Assembly: GCA_036266715.1 (NCBI GenBank)
Contig: DATAXS010000004.1
Location: forward strand, 1 to 64,000
Length of the DNA: 64,000 bases
Source of the DNA: DATAXS01 sp036266715
Lineage (GTDB): Bacteria; Patescibacteriota; Minisyncoccia; UBA6257; 2-01-FULL-56-20
Direction of reading: 5' to 3'
The translations under genes were made by a program, and so were the position numbers. Under the pieces are notes generated by a model that worked only from the letters and a program-made list of their open reading frames with translations, did no database searches and was not told the DNA's origin. This document shows positions 8,077 to 15,680 of this stretch, piece by piece (the first letter of the stretch is position 1; the number at the start of each line of letters is the position of its first letter).

Positions 8077-8247
8077 TGATTTTTCGCGAGAACGAATGAA
8101 CTCCATGAACCGCGTTACCTCGGCGGGGATTAGGCAGAAATAGTCAGATAGGTTCGAATATCGTCTACAACACCCCGCTTTGTATAGACGCGTACTATCC
8201 TGATGAGGAACAATACGCGGCGAGGTGGTATGATCAGATATACTAGG

Positions 8248-9042
8248 ATGAACCAACCCTCCCTACAACAATTGATAGATCTTAAGGGGAAAACTGCCAT
8301 GGTGACGGGCGGCGCGATGGGCATCGGTCTCGGCATTGCGCGAAGGCTCGCGGAAGCGGGCGCGAGCGTGATCGTCGCCGACATGAACGAAGGTGCGGGC
8401 ATGGCGGCAGTAAAAGAGCTGCAAGACAACGGCGGCAAAGCAGCATTCGTAAAAACCGATGTGTCCGATGCGCAGAACGTGCAGGCGGCCGCGGACTTTG
8501 CCGTAAAAACATTTGGCGGCATTGATATCCTCGTGAACAATGCGGGTATTTATCCGTTGATCCTGGTGATGGAGATGCAAGCGGCTGATTTTGAAAAGAT
8601 CGTGAGTGTGAACTTAAAAAGTGTTTTTTATTTTACGAAGACGGTGGCCGGCATTATGATCGCCCAGGGAAGGGGAGGAAAAATAATAAATATCAGTTCA
8701 ATTGATGCCCTCCATCCTTCGGGGGTCGGCCTTGCGGCATACGACGCCACAAAGCACGGCATTTGGGGCTTTACAAAGAATACTGCTCTGGAGCTTGCGC
8801 CGCACAACATACAAGTGAATGCATTGGCTCCGGGCAGTATCGCGACGCCGGGTAGCGGAGCGGACAAACCTATCTCTCCCGATATGGAAGCAATGAGCAA
8901 GCGCTTTCTTGAGCGGATTCCAATGAAGCGCATGGGCGAGCCCGACGACATCGGCAAAGTCGCGCTCTTCCTTGCTTCTGGTCTTGCGGGTTACATGACC
9001 GGCACGCAAGTGGTGGTGGACGGAGGGGTATTGCTCGCGTAA
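8248..9042 (+). CDS. SDR-family NAD(P)-dependent oxidoreductase
   Basis: This 264-residue short-chain dehydrogenase has the cofactor motif TGGAMGIG near residues 19-26, NNAG with the preceding VDILV-type strand, the catalytic Ser in ISSIDAL, and the YDATK pair (Tyr and Lys). It ends in the SDR pattern GYMTGTQVVVDGG. The aspartate VADMNE after strand 2 suggests NAD(H) preference. The substrate is unknown. The start is uncertain: upstream in-frame ATGs at 8203 and 8230 are possible, and TATACT (8239-8244) sits only 3 bases before 8248. Confidence 0.9.
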   Translation: MNQPSLQQLIDLKGKTAMVTGGAMGIGLGIARRLAEAGASVIVADMNEGAGMAAVKELQDNGGKAAFVKTDVSDAQNVQAAADFAVKTFGGIDILVNNAGIYPLILVMEMQAADFEKIVSVNLKSVFYFTKTVAGIMIAQGRGGKIINISSIDALHPSGVGLAAYDATKHGIWGFTKNTALELAPHNIQVNALAPGSIATPGSGADKPISPDMEAMSKRFLERIPMKRMGEPDDIGKVALFLASGLAGYMTGTQVVVDGGVLLA

Positions 9043-9057
9043 CGAACTTTAGAGGAT

Positions 9058-9086
9058 TTGACAAATTCGTCCGCCTGAAATATACT
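9058..9086 (+). promoter_or_regulatory. Promoter of the rplJ-rplL operon
   Basis: Perfect TTGACA (9058-9063), a 17-base spacer and TATACT (9081-9086) make this one of the strongest-looking promoters in the window, as expected for ribosomal protein genes. Transcription should start near 9093. Confidence 0.85.
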
Positions 9087-9092
9087 GTCTGT

Positions 9093-9252
9093 ACTTCCAA
9101 AGACCGCAGGCATCCGAGAGAAAACGGAATAAGCACCTGCCGAGGAAAGCACCAATGCCATTAGGGGCGGCGGTGCACCCGCGAATGGCTTTGGAAAGCC
9201 GTTTTTTATTTATCTCGCGGACTCGGGCTTTGCCCCTGCCGCACAAAAACCA
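9093..9252 (+). promoter_or_regulatory. L10-type ribosomal leader with attenuator
   Basis: About 160 bases of structured leader precede rplJ, in contrast to the leaderless style nearby. In many bacteria the L10(L12)4 complex binds such a leader and represses the operon. Here the leader ends in a small hairpin (GGCTT/AAGCC at about 9187-9200) followed by TTTTTT, a plausible transcription attenuator about 40 bases before the gene. The position and attenuator support the call; I did not verify the kink-turn motif. Confidence 0.7.
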
Positions 9253-9873
9253 ATGAAAACAAGGGCACAGAAATCAGAAGAATTAAAGCGGGCAAAAGCG
9301 TTGCTTGATAAGAGCCAAGCGCTTATTTTTGCCGACTTCACCAAGATCACGGCGGAGAACATCCGTAAGCTGCGCAATGAGCTTAAGAAGACGAACGGCA
9401 GCTACCTCGTCATCAAAAAGCGCCTGCTCGGTCTTTTGCTCAAAGAACAGGGGATCGACGTGGACCTCAAAAAATTCAAGATCTCCGTGGGAACTATCTT
9501 TTCCGAAAAGGGGATAGAGGGCGTTGCGGGACCGGCGTTCAAGTTCTTTTCGGGGCTTGAGGTTCCGGAAGGCGGTGACAAGAATATGTGGATCGCGCAT
9601 CTTTTGGGCGGATATGATATGAAGGGCAAGATGCCGATGGATGCCACGCAGGTTGTTGCGATCGGAAAATTGCCGCCGCGCGAAGTGCTCCTTGCCCAGG
9701 TCCTCGGCATGTTCACTGCGCCCCTTCGTTCGTTCATGTATATTGTTGACCAGAAATCCAAACAGGGAGGAGCGAGTGCAAAGCCCGTGGCAGCCGCAGC
9801 CGCGAGTACTACGCCTACTGCCGAAAGTTCCATTGATACTGCACCTGCAGCCACAAATGCTGCAGCCGGATAA
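9253..9873 (+). CDS. rplJ: 50S ribosomal protein L10
   Basis: The 206-residue product begins MKTRAQKSEELKRAKALLDK and contains the L10 core: ALIFADFTKITAENIRKLRNEL and YLVIKKRLLGLLLKEQ. It anchors the L7/L12 stalk dimers on the 50S subunit. Family members are usually 165-180 residues; this one has an extra Ala/Thr/Ser-rich tail of about 35 residues after KQGGASAKPV, probably unstructured. The gene is followed after 39 bases by rplL, its partner, in the conserved order. Confidence 0.96.
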   Translation: MKTRAQKSEELKRAKALLDKSQALIFADFTKITAENIRKLRNELKKTNGSYLVIKKRLLGLLLKEQGIDVDLKKFKISVGTIFSEKGIEGVAGPAFKFFSGLEVPEGGDKNMWIAHLLGGYDMKGKMPMDATQVVAIGKLPPREVLLAQVLGMFTAPLRSFMYIVDQKSKQGGASAKPVAAAAASTTPTAESSIDTAPAATNAAAG

Positions 9874-9912
9874 AAGGTCGAGCTAACGCAAGCAAAAACG
9901 CAAAATAATACA

Positions 9913-10284
9913 ATGGCAAACATTGATGAAGTCATTTCAAAAGTAGAATCTCTCACGGTGGTTGAGCTCGCGGAGCTCGTGAAGAAGATGGAAGAGAAGT
10001 TCGGCATCTCGGCGGCAGCCGCGGCTCCGGCCGGCGGCGCGGGCGCAGGAGCGGCCGCAGCGGAAGAGAAGACGAGCTTTAACGTCGTCCTTAAGGCGGG
10101 TGGCGCGAGCAAATTGAGCGTCATTAAAGTCGTGCGCGAAGTGAATCCCGCGCTTGGTCTCAAGGAAGCGAAGGACCTCGTGGACGGCGCCCCGAAGACG
10201 ATCAAGGAAGGCGCAAAGAAAGAAGAAGCCGAGGAAATGAAGAAGAAGCTTGAAGCCGCAGGCGCGACCGTTGAGATACAATAG
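9913..10284 (+). CDS. rplL: 50S ribosomal protein L7/L12
   Basis: The 123-residue product has the N-terminal dimerisation domain (IDEVISKVESLTVVELAELV), an Ala/Gly-rich hinge at about residues 35-52, and the globular domain with the conserved core KLSVIKVVREVNPALGLKEA and GAPKTIKEG. It forms the mobile stalk that recruits translation factors. Length is normal. It is in an operon with rplJ and is followed by long hairpin 4 and tRNA-Val. Confidence 0.98.
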   Translation: MANIDEVISKVESLTVVELAELVKKMEEKFGISAAAAAPAGGAGAGAAAAEEKTSFNVVLKAGGASKLSVIKVVREVNPALGLKEAKDLVDGAPKTIKEGAKKEEAEEMKKKLEAAGATVEIQ

Positions 10285-10300
10285 GTTAAAATAACGGTGA

Positions 10301-10369
10301 GCGATGCCGCGTGTCGTTTTGACGACAGTAAGGGAAGGCCTCTGTCGGCAAAACGATACGCGGCATCGC
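10301..10369. repeat. Long hairpin 4 (28-bp stem, 13-base loop)
   Basis: Bases 10301-10328 and 10342-10369 pair over 28 positions with one G.T and one mismatch. The loop 10329-10341 reads TAAGGGAAGGCCT, closed by CAG/CTG. The minus-strand loop of hairpin 2 (TAAAGGGAGCCCT) is very similar, although the stems differ completely. It lies 16 bases after the rplL stop and 7 bases before tRNA-Val, and there is no T-run. Confidence 0.85.
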
Positions 10370-10376
10370 GAACCAG

Positions 10377-10448
10377 GCGTCTTTAGCTCAGTGGCAGAGC
10401 GTCCCGTTCACATCGGGAAGGTCGTAGGTCCGATCCCTACAAGACGCA
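10377..10448 (+). tRNA. tRNA-Val (anticodon CAC)
   Basis: The acceptor GCGTCTT pairs with AAGACGC, the D-stem GCTC/GAGC is good, and the anticodon stem TCCCG/CGGGA encloses TTCACAT with CAC at 10409-10411. The T-stem GTAGG/CCTAC encloses TCCGATC, so the usual TTC of the T-loop is TCC. The discriminator is A and CCA is not encoded. Confidence 0.85.
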
Positions 10449-10525
10449 CTCGTTGACAGCTTGTGAATAACTAGTGCAAATGTGGCATCAAAAGTATAGG
10501 TTTTACTTATGTTTTCATCTATAAA

Positions 10526-10546
10526 CCGCCCGAAAGGCGGCTTTTT
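10526..10546 (+). terminator. Intrinsic terminator after tRNA-Val region
   Basis: CCGCC-CGAAA-GGCGG followed by CTTTTTG is a compact 5-bp GC stem with a T-run. It probably ends transcripts from the rplJL/tRNA-Val side before the mraZ control region. Confidence 0.7.
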
Positions 10547-10582
10547 GACGCTTACCCAAAGTGGCTTATAGTTATAGGGAAG

Positions 10583-10607
10583 TGGGGAATTGTGGATAAT
10601 TCTGGGG
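10583..10607 (+). promoter_or_regulatory. MraZ operator: three 10-bp-spaced boxes, with a DnaA-box-like site
   Basis: TGGGG (10583), TGGAT (10593) and TGGGG (10603) recur with an exact 10-base period, matching the known MraZ recognition pattern of TGGG-type boxes separated by 5 bases. This suggests autoregulation of the mraZ operon. The middle box also forms TGTGGATAA (10591-10599), an exact reverse complement of the DnaA consensus TTATCCACA. Whether DnaA binds is unknown; the MraZ reading explains it adequately. Confidence 0.75.
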
Positions 10608-10702
10608 ATAACTGCCACTTTCTGTGCAGAACTCGGAATTGGCTCGCATAAAGCCCAATAAAACCACTTCAAATAAATTTCGGCCCATGGGCCGCTACGA
10701 AC

Positions 10703-11134
10703 ATGCTACTTGGAGAATTCCAACACAATTTGGATGTAAAAGGTCGTATGGCGATCCCGGCAAAATTCCGCGAGAAATTGACGGCCGGGGCCATCATCAC
10801 GCGCGGAATTGATAATTGCCTTTTTGTATTTGCAAATGCGGAATGGGATGTGCTCGCAAAAAAGTTGGTCGCATTGCCGCTCGCGCAGGCGAACTCGCGC
10901 GCGTTCGTGCGGCTCATGCTCGCAGGCGCGTCGGACGTGGAAATTGATAATCAAGGAAGAATTTTGATCCCGGACTATCTCCGCAAATACGCCGGCCTCA
11001 AAAAAGAGGTCGTCGTGGCGGGACTCTACAACCGCGTGGAGATCTGGGACCTCGAGGCATGGGCAGCGTACAAGACCAAAACGGAGAACGCCTCGCAGGA
11101 GATCGCGGAAAAATTGGGTGAGCTTGGCATTTGA
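10703..11134 (+). CDS. mraZ: Transcriptional regulator MraZ
   Basis: The 143-residue product contains the two SpoVT-AbrB-like halves typical of MraZ: GEFQHNLDVKGRMAIPAKFRE and, in the second half, ASDVEIDNQGRILIPDYLRKYA. MraZ forms a ring that binds repeated boxes in its own promoter and controls the division and wall cluster. Such boxes are found at 10583-10607. No Shine-Dalgarno is visible. The stop codon overlaps the rsmH start (TGATG). Confidence 0.97.
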   Translation: MLLGEFQHNLDVKGRMAIPAKFREKLTAGAIITRGIDNCLFVFANAEWDVLAKKLVALPLAQANSRAFVRLMLAGASDVEIDNQGRILIPDYLRKYAGLKKEVVVAGLYNRVEIWDLEAWAAYKTKTENASQEIAEKLGELGI

Positions 11135-12030
11135 TGGCTCACCGCTCAGTTCTTTTAAAAGAAGTTTTACAGTATCTTGCGCCGGAACCCGGGCAGTTCG
11201 TCATTGACGGCACGGTGGATGGCGGAGGCCATGCCGAGGCCATCATGAGCGAGATCATGCCGGAAGGAAATTTTCTCGGCCTGGACTGGGATAAAAAAAT
11301 GGTGGAGGCGCGGGAAGCGGCACGCGCGGGGCATGCATACGGCGCGCGCGAACGGTATCTTCACCGCAACTACGCGGAGCTCCCGGAGATCATCCGGGAA
11401 GAAAAGCTCGGCCTTGCGGATGGCCTCTTGCTTGACCTTGGATTTTCTTCCGAGCAGCTTGAGCGATCGGGAAGAGGATTCAGCTTCGGCGACGCGCACG
11501 CGGGCGAGCCGCTCTACATGACCTACGACGATGCGCAGACGCCGGTCGCGGAACTGCTCCGCGGGGTGAAGGAGAACGAGCTTGCGCGGATACTCTTTAC
11601 GCTCGGCGGAGAACGGCTTTCGCGGCGGATCGCAAAGGCGATCGTGGAGCGGGAAAAGGCGCACGCGATCACGACGAGCGGGGAGCTCGCGGAAGTGGTG
11701 CGCGGCGCGGTACCCGCGGGATACGAAAAAGGAAGGATCGATCCCGCCACGCGCACGTTCCAGGCGCTCCGCATCTACGCGAACGACGAGCTCGGCAATC
11801 TCACGCGCACGCTGGACAGCATGCCGCGGATCGTAAAGCCGGGTGGGCGCGTGGTCGTGATAAGCTTCCATTCGCTCGAGGACCGTATCATAAAACATTC
11901 GTTTCAAACATCGGCAAAAGAAGGCAAGGCCGAAATTTTAACAAAAAAACCGGTGGTTCCTTCCCGTGAAGAAGAGGAAGAGAACCCGCGCAGCCGGTCG
12001 GCAAAATTGCGCGCAGCAACGATCACATGA
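11134..12030 (+). CDS. rsmH: 16S rRNA (cytosine1402-N4)-methyltransferase RsmH
   Basis: RsmH methylates C1402 in the decoding centre using S-adenosylmethionine. The 298-residue product starts MAHRSVLLKEVLQYLAP and shows the family SAM motif DGTVDGGGHAEAI, then LLLDLGFSSEQLERSGRGFSF and the C-terminal pattern VVISFHSLEDRIIKH. Length is normal. The ATG at 11134 overlaps the mraZ stop; a TTG one codon earlier is less likely. It is translationally coupled with mraZ and ftsL. Confidence 0.97.
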   Translation: MAHRSVLLKEVLQYLAPEPGQFVIDGTVDGGGHAEAIMSEIMPEGNFLGLDWDKKMVEAREAARAGHAYGARERYLHRNYAELPEIIREEKLGLADGLLLDLGFSSEQLERSGRGFSFGDAHAGEPLYMTYDDAQTPVAELLRGVKENELARILFTLGGERLSRRIAKAIVEREKAHAITTSGELAEVVRGAVPAGYEKGRIDPATRTFQALRIYANDELGNLTRTLDSMPRIVKPGGRVVVISFHSLEDRIIKHSFQTSAKEGKAEILTKKPVVPSREEEEENPRSRSAKLRAATIT

Positions 12031-12368
12031 CATTCATCCAACCAAACAAAAAGTTCAAATTCAACGCAAGCCTGGTAAACCTCGTGTTGGGCGTGCTTGT
12101 GGTGGGCGTCGCGGCGGGGGTTTTCGGGATGGTCGCATTCTATAATTCTACGGTGAACCTGAGCCACGACATTGCGACAGCGAAGGCAGAGCTTGATTCC
12201 ATTGGCGCGCAAAACACCACGTTAAATAACGAGATTCTTGCCGCGACGACGGGCGCCCAGTTCACCAATCTTGCGGGCCCGGACGGGCTCGTCGCCGTAT
12301 CTAATCCGCAATATTTCCAGGAAAGCCAAGATCCACAAACCAAACAATGGCAGCTCGCTTCTCAATAG
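12027..12368 (+). CDS. ftsL: FtsL-like cell division protein
   Basis: The 113-residue bitopic protein has a short cytoplasmic N terminus, one transmembrane helix (about 17-38) and a periplasmic helical segment (TVNLSHDIATAKAELDSIGAQNTTLNNEI) able to form a coiled coil, followed by LAGPDGLVAV. FtsL sequences are poorly conserved, so the call rests on topology and on position between rsmH and ftsI. It overlaps rsmH by 4 bases and ftsI by 22 bases. Confidence 0.75.
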   Translation: MTFIQPNKKFKFNASLVNLVLGVLVVGVAAGVFGMVAFYNSTVNLSHDIATAKAELDSIGAQNTTLNNEILAATTGAQFTNLAGPDGLVAVSNPQYFQESQDPQTKQWQLASQ

Positions 12369-13954
12369 TCGTCGTCCTCATTACCGCGGCCTTTTTTGTT
12401 TTAGGATTTCATCTTTACCAGTTACAGGTCTCCAAAGGCGACTATTATTACGCGCAGGCCGCAAGCGAAGTAGAGGCGTCGCAGAGCTCGAGCGGCAATC
12501 GCGGATCCATTTATTTTACCGACGAGGACGGGAACCTTTTGCCCGCCGCGGTGGAACAGGAATTTCCCTATATTTACGCCGACCCGTCCGCGATCGCGGA
12601 TGCGGATGAGGCGGCGAACACCGTGGGGCCGATGCTGGGTATGTCGGTCTCCACGCTGGAAGCGCTTTTTTCCAAACCGAACGATTCATACGAACTTTTA
12701 GAACGGAAGGCGGATGATGCCACCGCGCAGTCCATCACGGACCTCAACATGAAAGGCATTTATGCCGCGTACGAGCCGGAACGGTACGACCCACTGGGCC
12801 CCGTTGCATCGCAGGTGCTCGGCTACGTGGGCCCGAACGCAACGAACGGCGGCGTGAGCGGTCACTACGGTGTTGAAGGATATTACGAGAGCACGCTTTC
12901 TTCGGGCACGGACGTCACGCTCACCATTGACCCGAACATTCAAATAGAAGCGGAAAAAGTATTGAGCCAGCTTATTGCCTCGAGCGGCGCGACGGGCGGG
13001 GACTTTATTGTGGAAGACCCGAAAACGGGAAAGATCCTTGCAATGGGCGCCTCGCCCGATTTTGATCCGAACAGTTATGCTTCGTCCTCGCTCGCGGACT
13101 TTACGAATCCGAACGTGAACGCCGTGTACGAGCCAGGTTCCATTTGGAAAGTGCTCACGATGGCGGCAGGCATTGATGCGGGGAAAATAACGTCAAGCAC
13201 TACGTACGACGACAAAGGGTATGTGAATGTGGACGGCGCGCACATTACGAACTATAACCTCACGACCTATGGCGCCTACGGGCCGGGCACCACGATGACG
13301 GAGGTCATAGAACACTCTATTAATAGCGGCGCCATCTTTGCCGAAAACCAGACGGGCAATTCAATATTTGCCGAGTATATGAAAAAGTTTCACTTGGACC
13401 AGCCGACGGGGATTGATCTTCCCGGTGAAGCTACGGGCGACCTCAGCCAGTTGAATCCCAAATCGCCGCAGGTGGATTTTGACACGGCGGCATACGGACA
13501 GGGAGTCGCCGTCACGCCCATTGAACTCGTAACCGCGGTGGACGCGATCGTGAACGGCGGAGTGATGATGCGGCCGTACCTGAACGCGGCGCTGCAGCCG
13601 GAACAACTTGGCCGCGCGATAAGCACGAGCACGGCGGCGGAGGTCACGGAGATGATGGTCTCGGCGATAGACGACGTGGTGGGTGCGCCCGCGATTCCCG
13701 GGTATTCGCTCGGCGGCAAAACGGGGAGCGCCTTTATTCCCGACCTCGTGCACGGCGGCTACACGGACCAGCTGATTGACTCGTACATCGGCTTCGGGCC
13801 GACCACCGACCCGCAGTTCCTCATTTTCATACGCTTGAACACCCTGCCCGAGTCGTCGCTCGCGGTGGACAGCGTGGTGCCGGGATTCAAAGAACTCGCG
13901 CAGTACGTGATCAACTACTATAATATTCCGCCGGACCGGCCGACAAACCAATGA
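12347..13954 (+). CDS. ftsI: Peptidoglycan D,D-transpeptidase FtsI (class B PBP)
   Basis: The 535-residue product has an N-terminal transmembrane helix (about 5-25), a PBP dimerisation domain with GNRGSIYFTDEDGNLL, and a transpeptidase domain. The catalytic motifs are SIWK near residue 264 (active-site Ser), SIN near 324 and KTGS near 457. It cross-links septal peptidoglycan and would act with FtsW (not in this window). It lies in the mraZ cluster and overlaps murF by ATGA. Confidence 0.95.
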   Translation: MAARFSIVVVLITAAFFVLGFHLYQLQVSKGDYYYAQAASEVEASQSSSGNRGSIYFTDEDGNLLPAAVEQEFPYIYADPSAIADADEAANTVGPMLGMSVSTLEALFSKPNDSYELLERKADDATAQSITDLNMKGIYAAYEPERYDPLGPVASQVLGYVGPNATNGGVSGHYGVEGYYESTLSSGTDVTLTIDPNIQIEAEKVLSQLIASSGATGGDFIVEDPKTGKILAMGASPDFDPNSYASSSLADFTNPNVNAVYEPGSIWKVLTMAAGIDAGKITSSTTYDDKGYVNVDGAHITNYNLTTYGAYGPGTTMTEVIEHSINSGAIFAENQTGNSIFAEYMKKFHLDQPTGIDLPGEATGDLSQLNPKSPQVDFDTAAYGQGVAVTPIELVTAVDAIVNGGVMMRPYLNAALQPEQLGRAISTSTAAEVTEMMVSAIDDVVGAPAIPGYSLGGKTGSAFIPDLVHGGYTDQLIDSYIGFGPTTDPQFLIFIRLNTLPESSLAVDSVVPGFKELAQYVINYYNIPPDRPTNQ

Positions 13955-15288
13955 GCCCCACTAAAAAATTCTTTACGAATATTTTGCGTTCTGCCCTGCG
14001 CGGGCTTGCGCGGCTCACCATTTGGCGTTACCGGCCGGGCGTCGTGGGCGTCACGGGGAGCGTGGGGAAAACATCCACCAAGCTTGCCATTGCAATGGTG
14101 CTCGGCACGGTGCGGCGCGTGCGGGTTTCGTCCGGCAATTTGAACAACGATCTTGGATTGCCGCTCGTAGTGCTCGGCGACTGGAGCGCGCACGACCTCA
14201 AGCTCGTGAGCCGCGACACGCCGCGCGGTACGCGGATGGGGGCAAAGATCGGCTTTTGGACGAAGGTCGTTTTTGTCTCGCTGTGGCACATTGCGGTGAC
14301 CGACAAAAAATATCCGGAAATTCTTGTCGTTGAATATGGCGCCGACCGGCCGGGCGACATTAAATATTTATTGACGATCGTGCGGCCGAATGTGAGCGTG
14401 ATCACGGCGATTGGCGACTACCCGGTGCACGTGGAATTTTATGCCGGGCCGGAAGAAGTGGCGCGCGAAAAGGGCCGCCTTATTGAATGCCTGCCCGTGG
14501 GCGGCTTTGCGGTCTTAAATTACGACGACGAAACGGTGATGCACTTGGAGTCGCGGACGCGCGCGCGGGTTCTCACCTACGGTTTTGAAAAAGGTGCGGA
14601 GGTGCAGCTCGCGCGTTTTGAGAATCGCGTGGCGCATGGCGCGGAGGGGGACGTGCCTGCGGGCATCGCATTCAAAGTGGAGCACGCGGGGAGTTCGGTG
14701 CCGGTCGCAGTGGAGGGCGCGTTCGGCCGCGCGCAGGCGTATGCGGCCGGCGCCGCGACCGCCGTCGGATTGATTTTCGGTATGAATCTCGTTAAGATTG
14801 CGGAAGCGCTCGCGCGGTACAAGCCCGCGGATGCGCGCATGCAGCTTCTCCCGGGAATAAAGCAAACGTACGTCATTGATGATTCGTATAACGCAAGCCC
14901 GCTTTCCATGGATGCGGCACTCACGACGTTGAGCGATCTTCCCGCCAAGCGGCGCATTGCGGTCCTGGGCGACATGCTGGAAATAGGGAAGTATACGCCG
15001 GAAGCGCACGAGCGCGTGGGACGCCTTGCGGCGCATGCGGCGGACATGCTCTTTACCGTCGGCCCCCGCGCGAAGTTCATTGCGGACGCGGCGCGCGCGG
15101 CAGGCATGAAGAAAACGAGCATTTTTTCCTACGACACCGCAGACGAGGCCTCGCGGCCTTTGAAGGACGCGATGAAAAAAGGAGATCTCGTGCTCGTGAA
15201 AGGTTCCCACGCAATGCAGTTGGACAGAGTAGTTGCGGAGATAAAAATGATAGCGCCCGTAATGCCGTCATCGTCTAGTCCGGTCTAG
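13951..15288 (+). CDS. murF: UDP-MurNAc-tripeptide--D-alanyl-D-alanine ligase MurF
   Basis: This Mur-ligase adds D-Ala-D-Ala to the UDP-MurNAc tripeptide. It has a P-loop GVTGSVGKTSTK near residues 31-42, VVEYGADRPGDIKYL in the middle domain, and the Mur C-terminal pattern YVIDDSYNASPLSMDAAL and AVLGDMLEIGKYT. The 445-residue length is normal. Oddly, the first helix region lacks the usual longer N-terminal domain. Its last 25 bases overlap tRNA-Glu on the same strand, the stop TAG lying in the tRNA D-arm. It is one of three wall-precursor genes here, with murB and ddl. Confidence 0.93.
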   Translation: MSPTKKFFTNILRSALRGLARLTIWRYRPGVVGVTGSVGKTSTKLAIAMVLGTVRRVRVSSGNLNNDLGLPLVVLGDWSAHDLKLVSRDTPRGTRMGAKIGFWTKVVFVSLWHIAVTDKKYPEILVVEYGADRPGDIKYLLTIVRPNVSVITAIGDYPVHVEFYAGPEEVAREKGRLIECLPVGGFAVLNYDDETVMHLESRTRARVLTYGFEKGAEVQLARFENRVAHGAEGDVPAGIAFKVEHAGSSVPVAVEGAFGRAQAYAAGAATAVGLIFGMNLVKIAEALARYKPADARMQLLPGIKQTYVIDDSYNASPLSMDAALTTLSDLPAKRRIAVLGDMLEIGKYTPEAHERVGRLAAHAADMLFTVGPRAKFIADAARAAGMKKTSIFSYDTADEASRPLKDAMKKGDLVLVKGSHAMQLDRVVAEIKMIAPVMPSSSSPV

Positions 15289-15341
15289 GACGTCGCCCTC
15301 TCACGGCGAAAACTCGGGTTCGAATCCCGATGGCGGTACCA
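15264..15341 (+). tRNA. tRNA-Glu (anticodon CTC), overlapping the murF end
   Basis: The acceptor GCCGTCA pairs with TGGCGGT with two G.T pairs. The anticodon stem TCGCC/GGCGA encloses CTCTCAC with CTC at 15300-15302. The T-arm is TCGGG-TTCGAAT-CCCGA. The discriminator A is followed by encoded CCA, unlike the other tRNAs here. The first 25 bases are also the end of murF. Element B begins at its 3' end. Confidence 0.9.
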
Positions 15342-15614
15342 CACAAAATACTCCCGAAAGGGACGGCGTCGCGCCGTACTCGGCGCGCGCCTCTCTCTCG
15401 GCGCTGCCAGCATACCCGTTATTCAAAATTTCCCTGGGCGCCTCCGAGACGCCCTTTCGGGAGTATTTTGTGTGGTACCTTCTTTGTTGGGGGATTCGAA
15501 CAAGGAAGGGGGTCGGGGAAACGCAGTTTCCCCGTGTAGGAGAGAGGTTGAGAACCGAGGGTTCTCAAAGCGCAGGCCGCGTCGCGCGGCTGAGCAGTTC
15601 GAATCCCGATGGCG
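15318..15614 (+). mobile_element. tRNA-3'-end element B (at tRNA-Glu)
   Basis: This non-coding unit is organised like element A. An 18-bp exact direct repeat of the tRNA-Glu T-arm and acceptor end bounds it (15318-15335 and 15597-15614). A 28-bp perfect inverted repeat (15335-15362 with 15452-15479) includes the tRNA's own terminal GGTACC. Next come a T-rich stretch, an 11-bp inverted copy of this tRNA's T-arm (15491-15501), the 38-bp block identical to element A (15498-15535), a variable hairpin (about 15548-15569) and a palindromic G+C block (15570-15596) nearly identical to A. The element has no coding capacity and no nearby recombinase. Confidence 0.6.
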
Positions 15615-15646
15615 TGTTTTTATATTAAAAAATCATTAAAAACTTC

Positions 15647-15674
15647 TTGACCCCGCCTCTATATGCGTTATTAT
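15647..15674 (+). promoter_or_regulatory. Promoter of small RNA cassette 1
   Basis: TTGACC (15647-15652), a 16-base spacer and TATTAT (15669-15674) precede a short transcript that ends at the terminator at 15728-15760. The corresponding promoter in the paralogous cassette is at 16684-16711. Confidence 0.6.
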
Positions 15675-15680
15675 TTATCG

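Noticed and set aside
10583..10607. Replication origin suggested by DnaA-box-like sequence
   Set aside because: Only one good box here and an isolated one at about 29685; no dnaA, no box cluster and no A+T-rich unwinding region.
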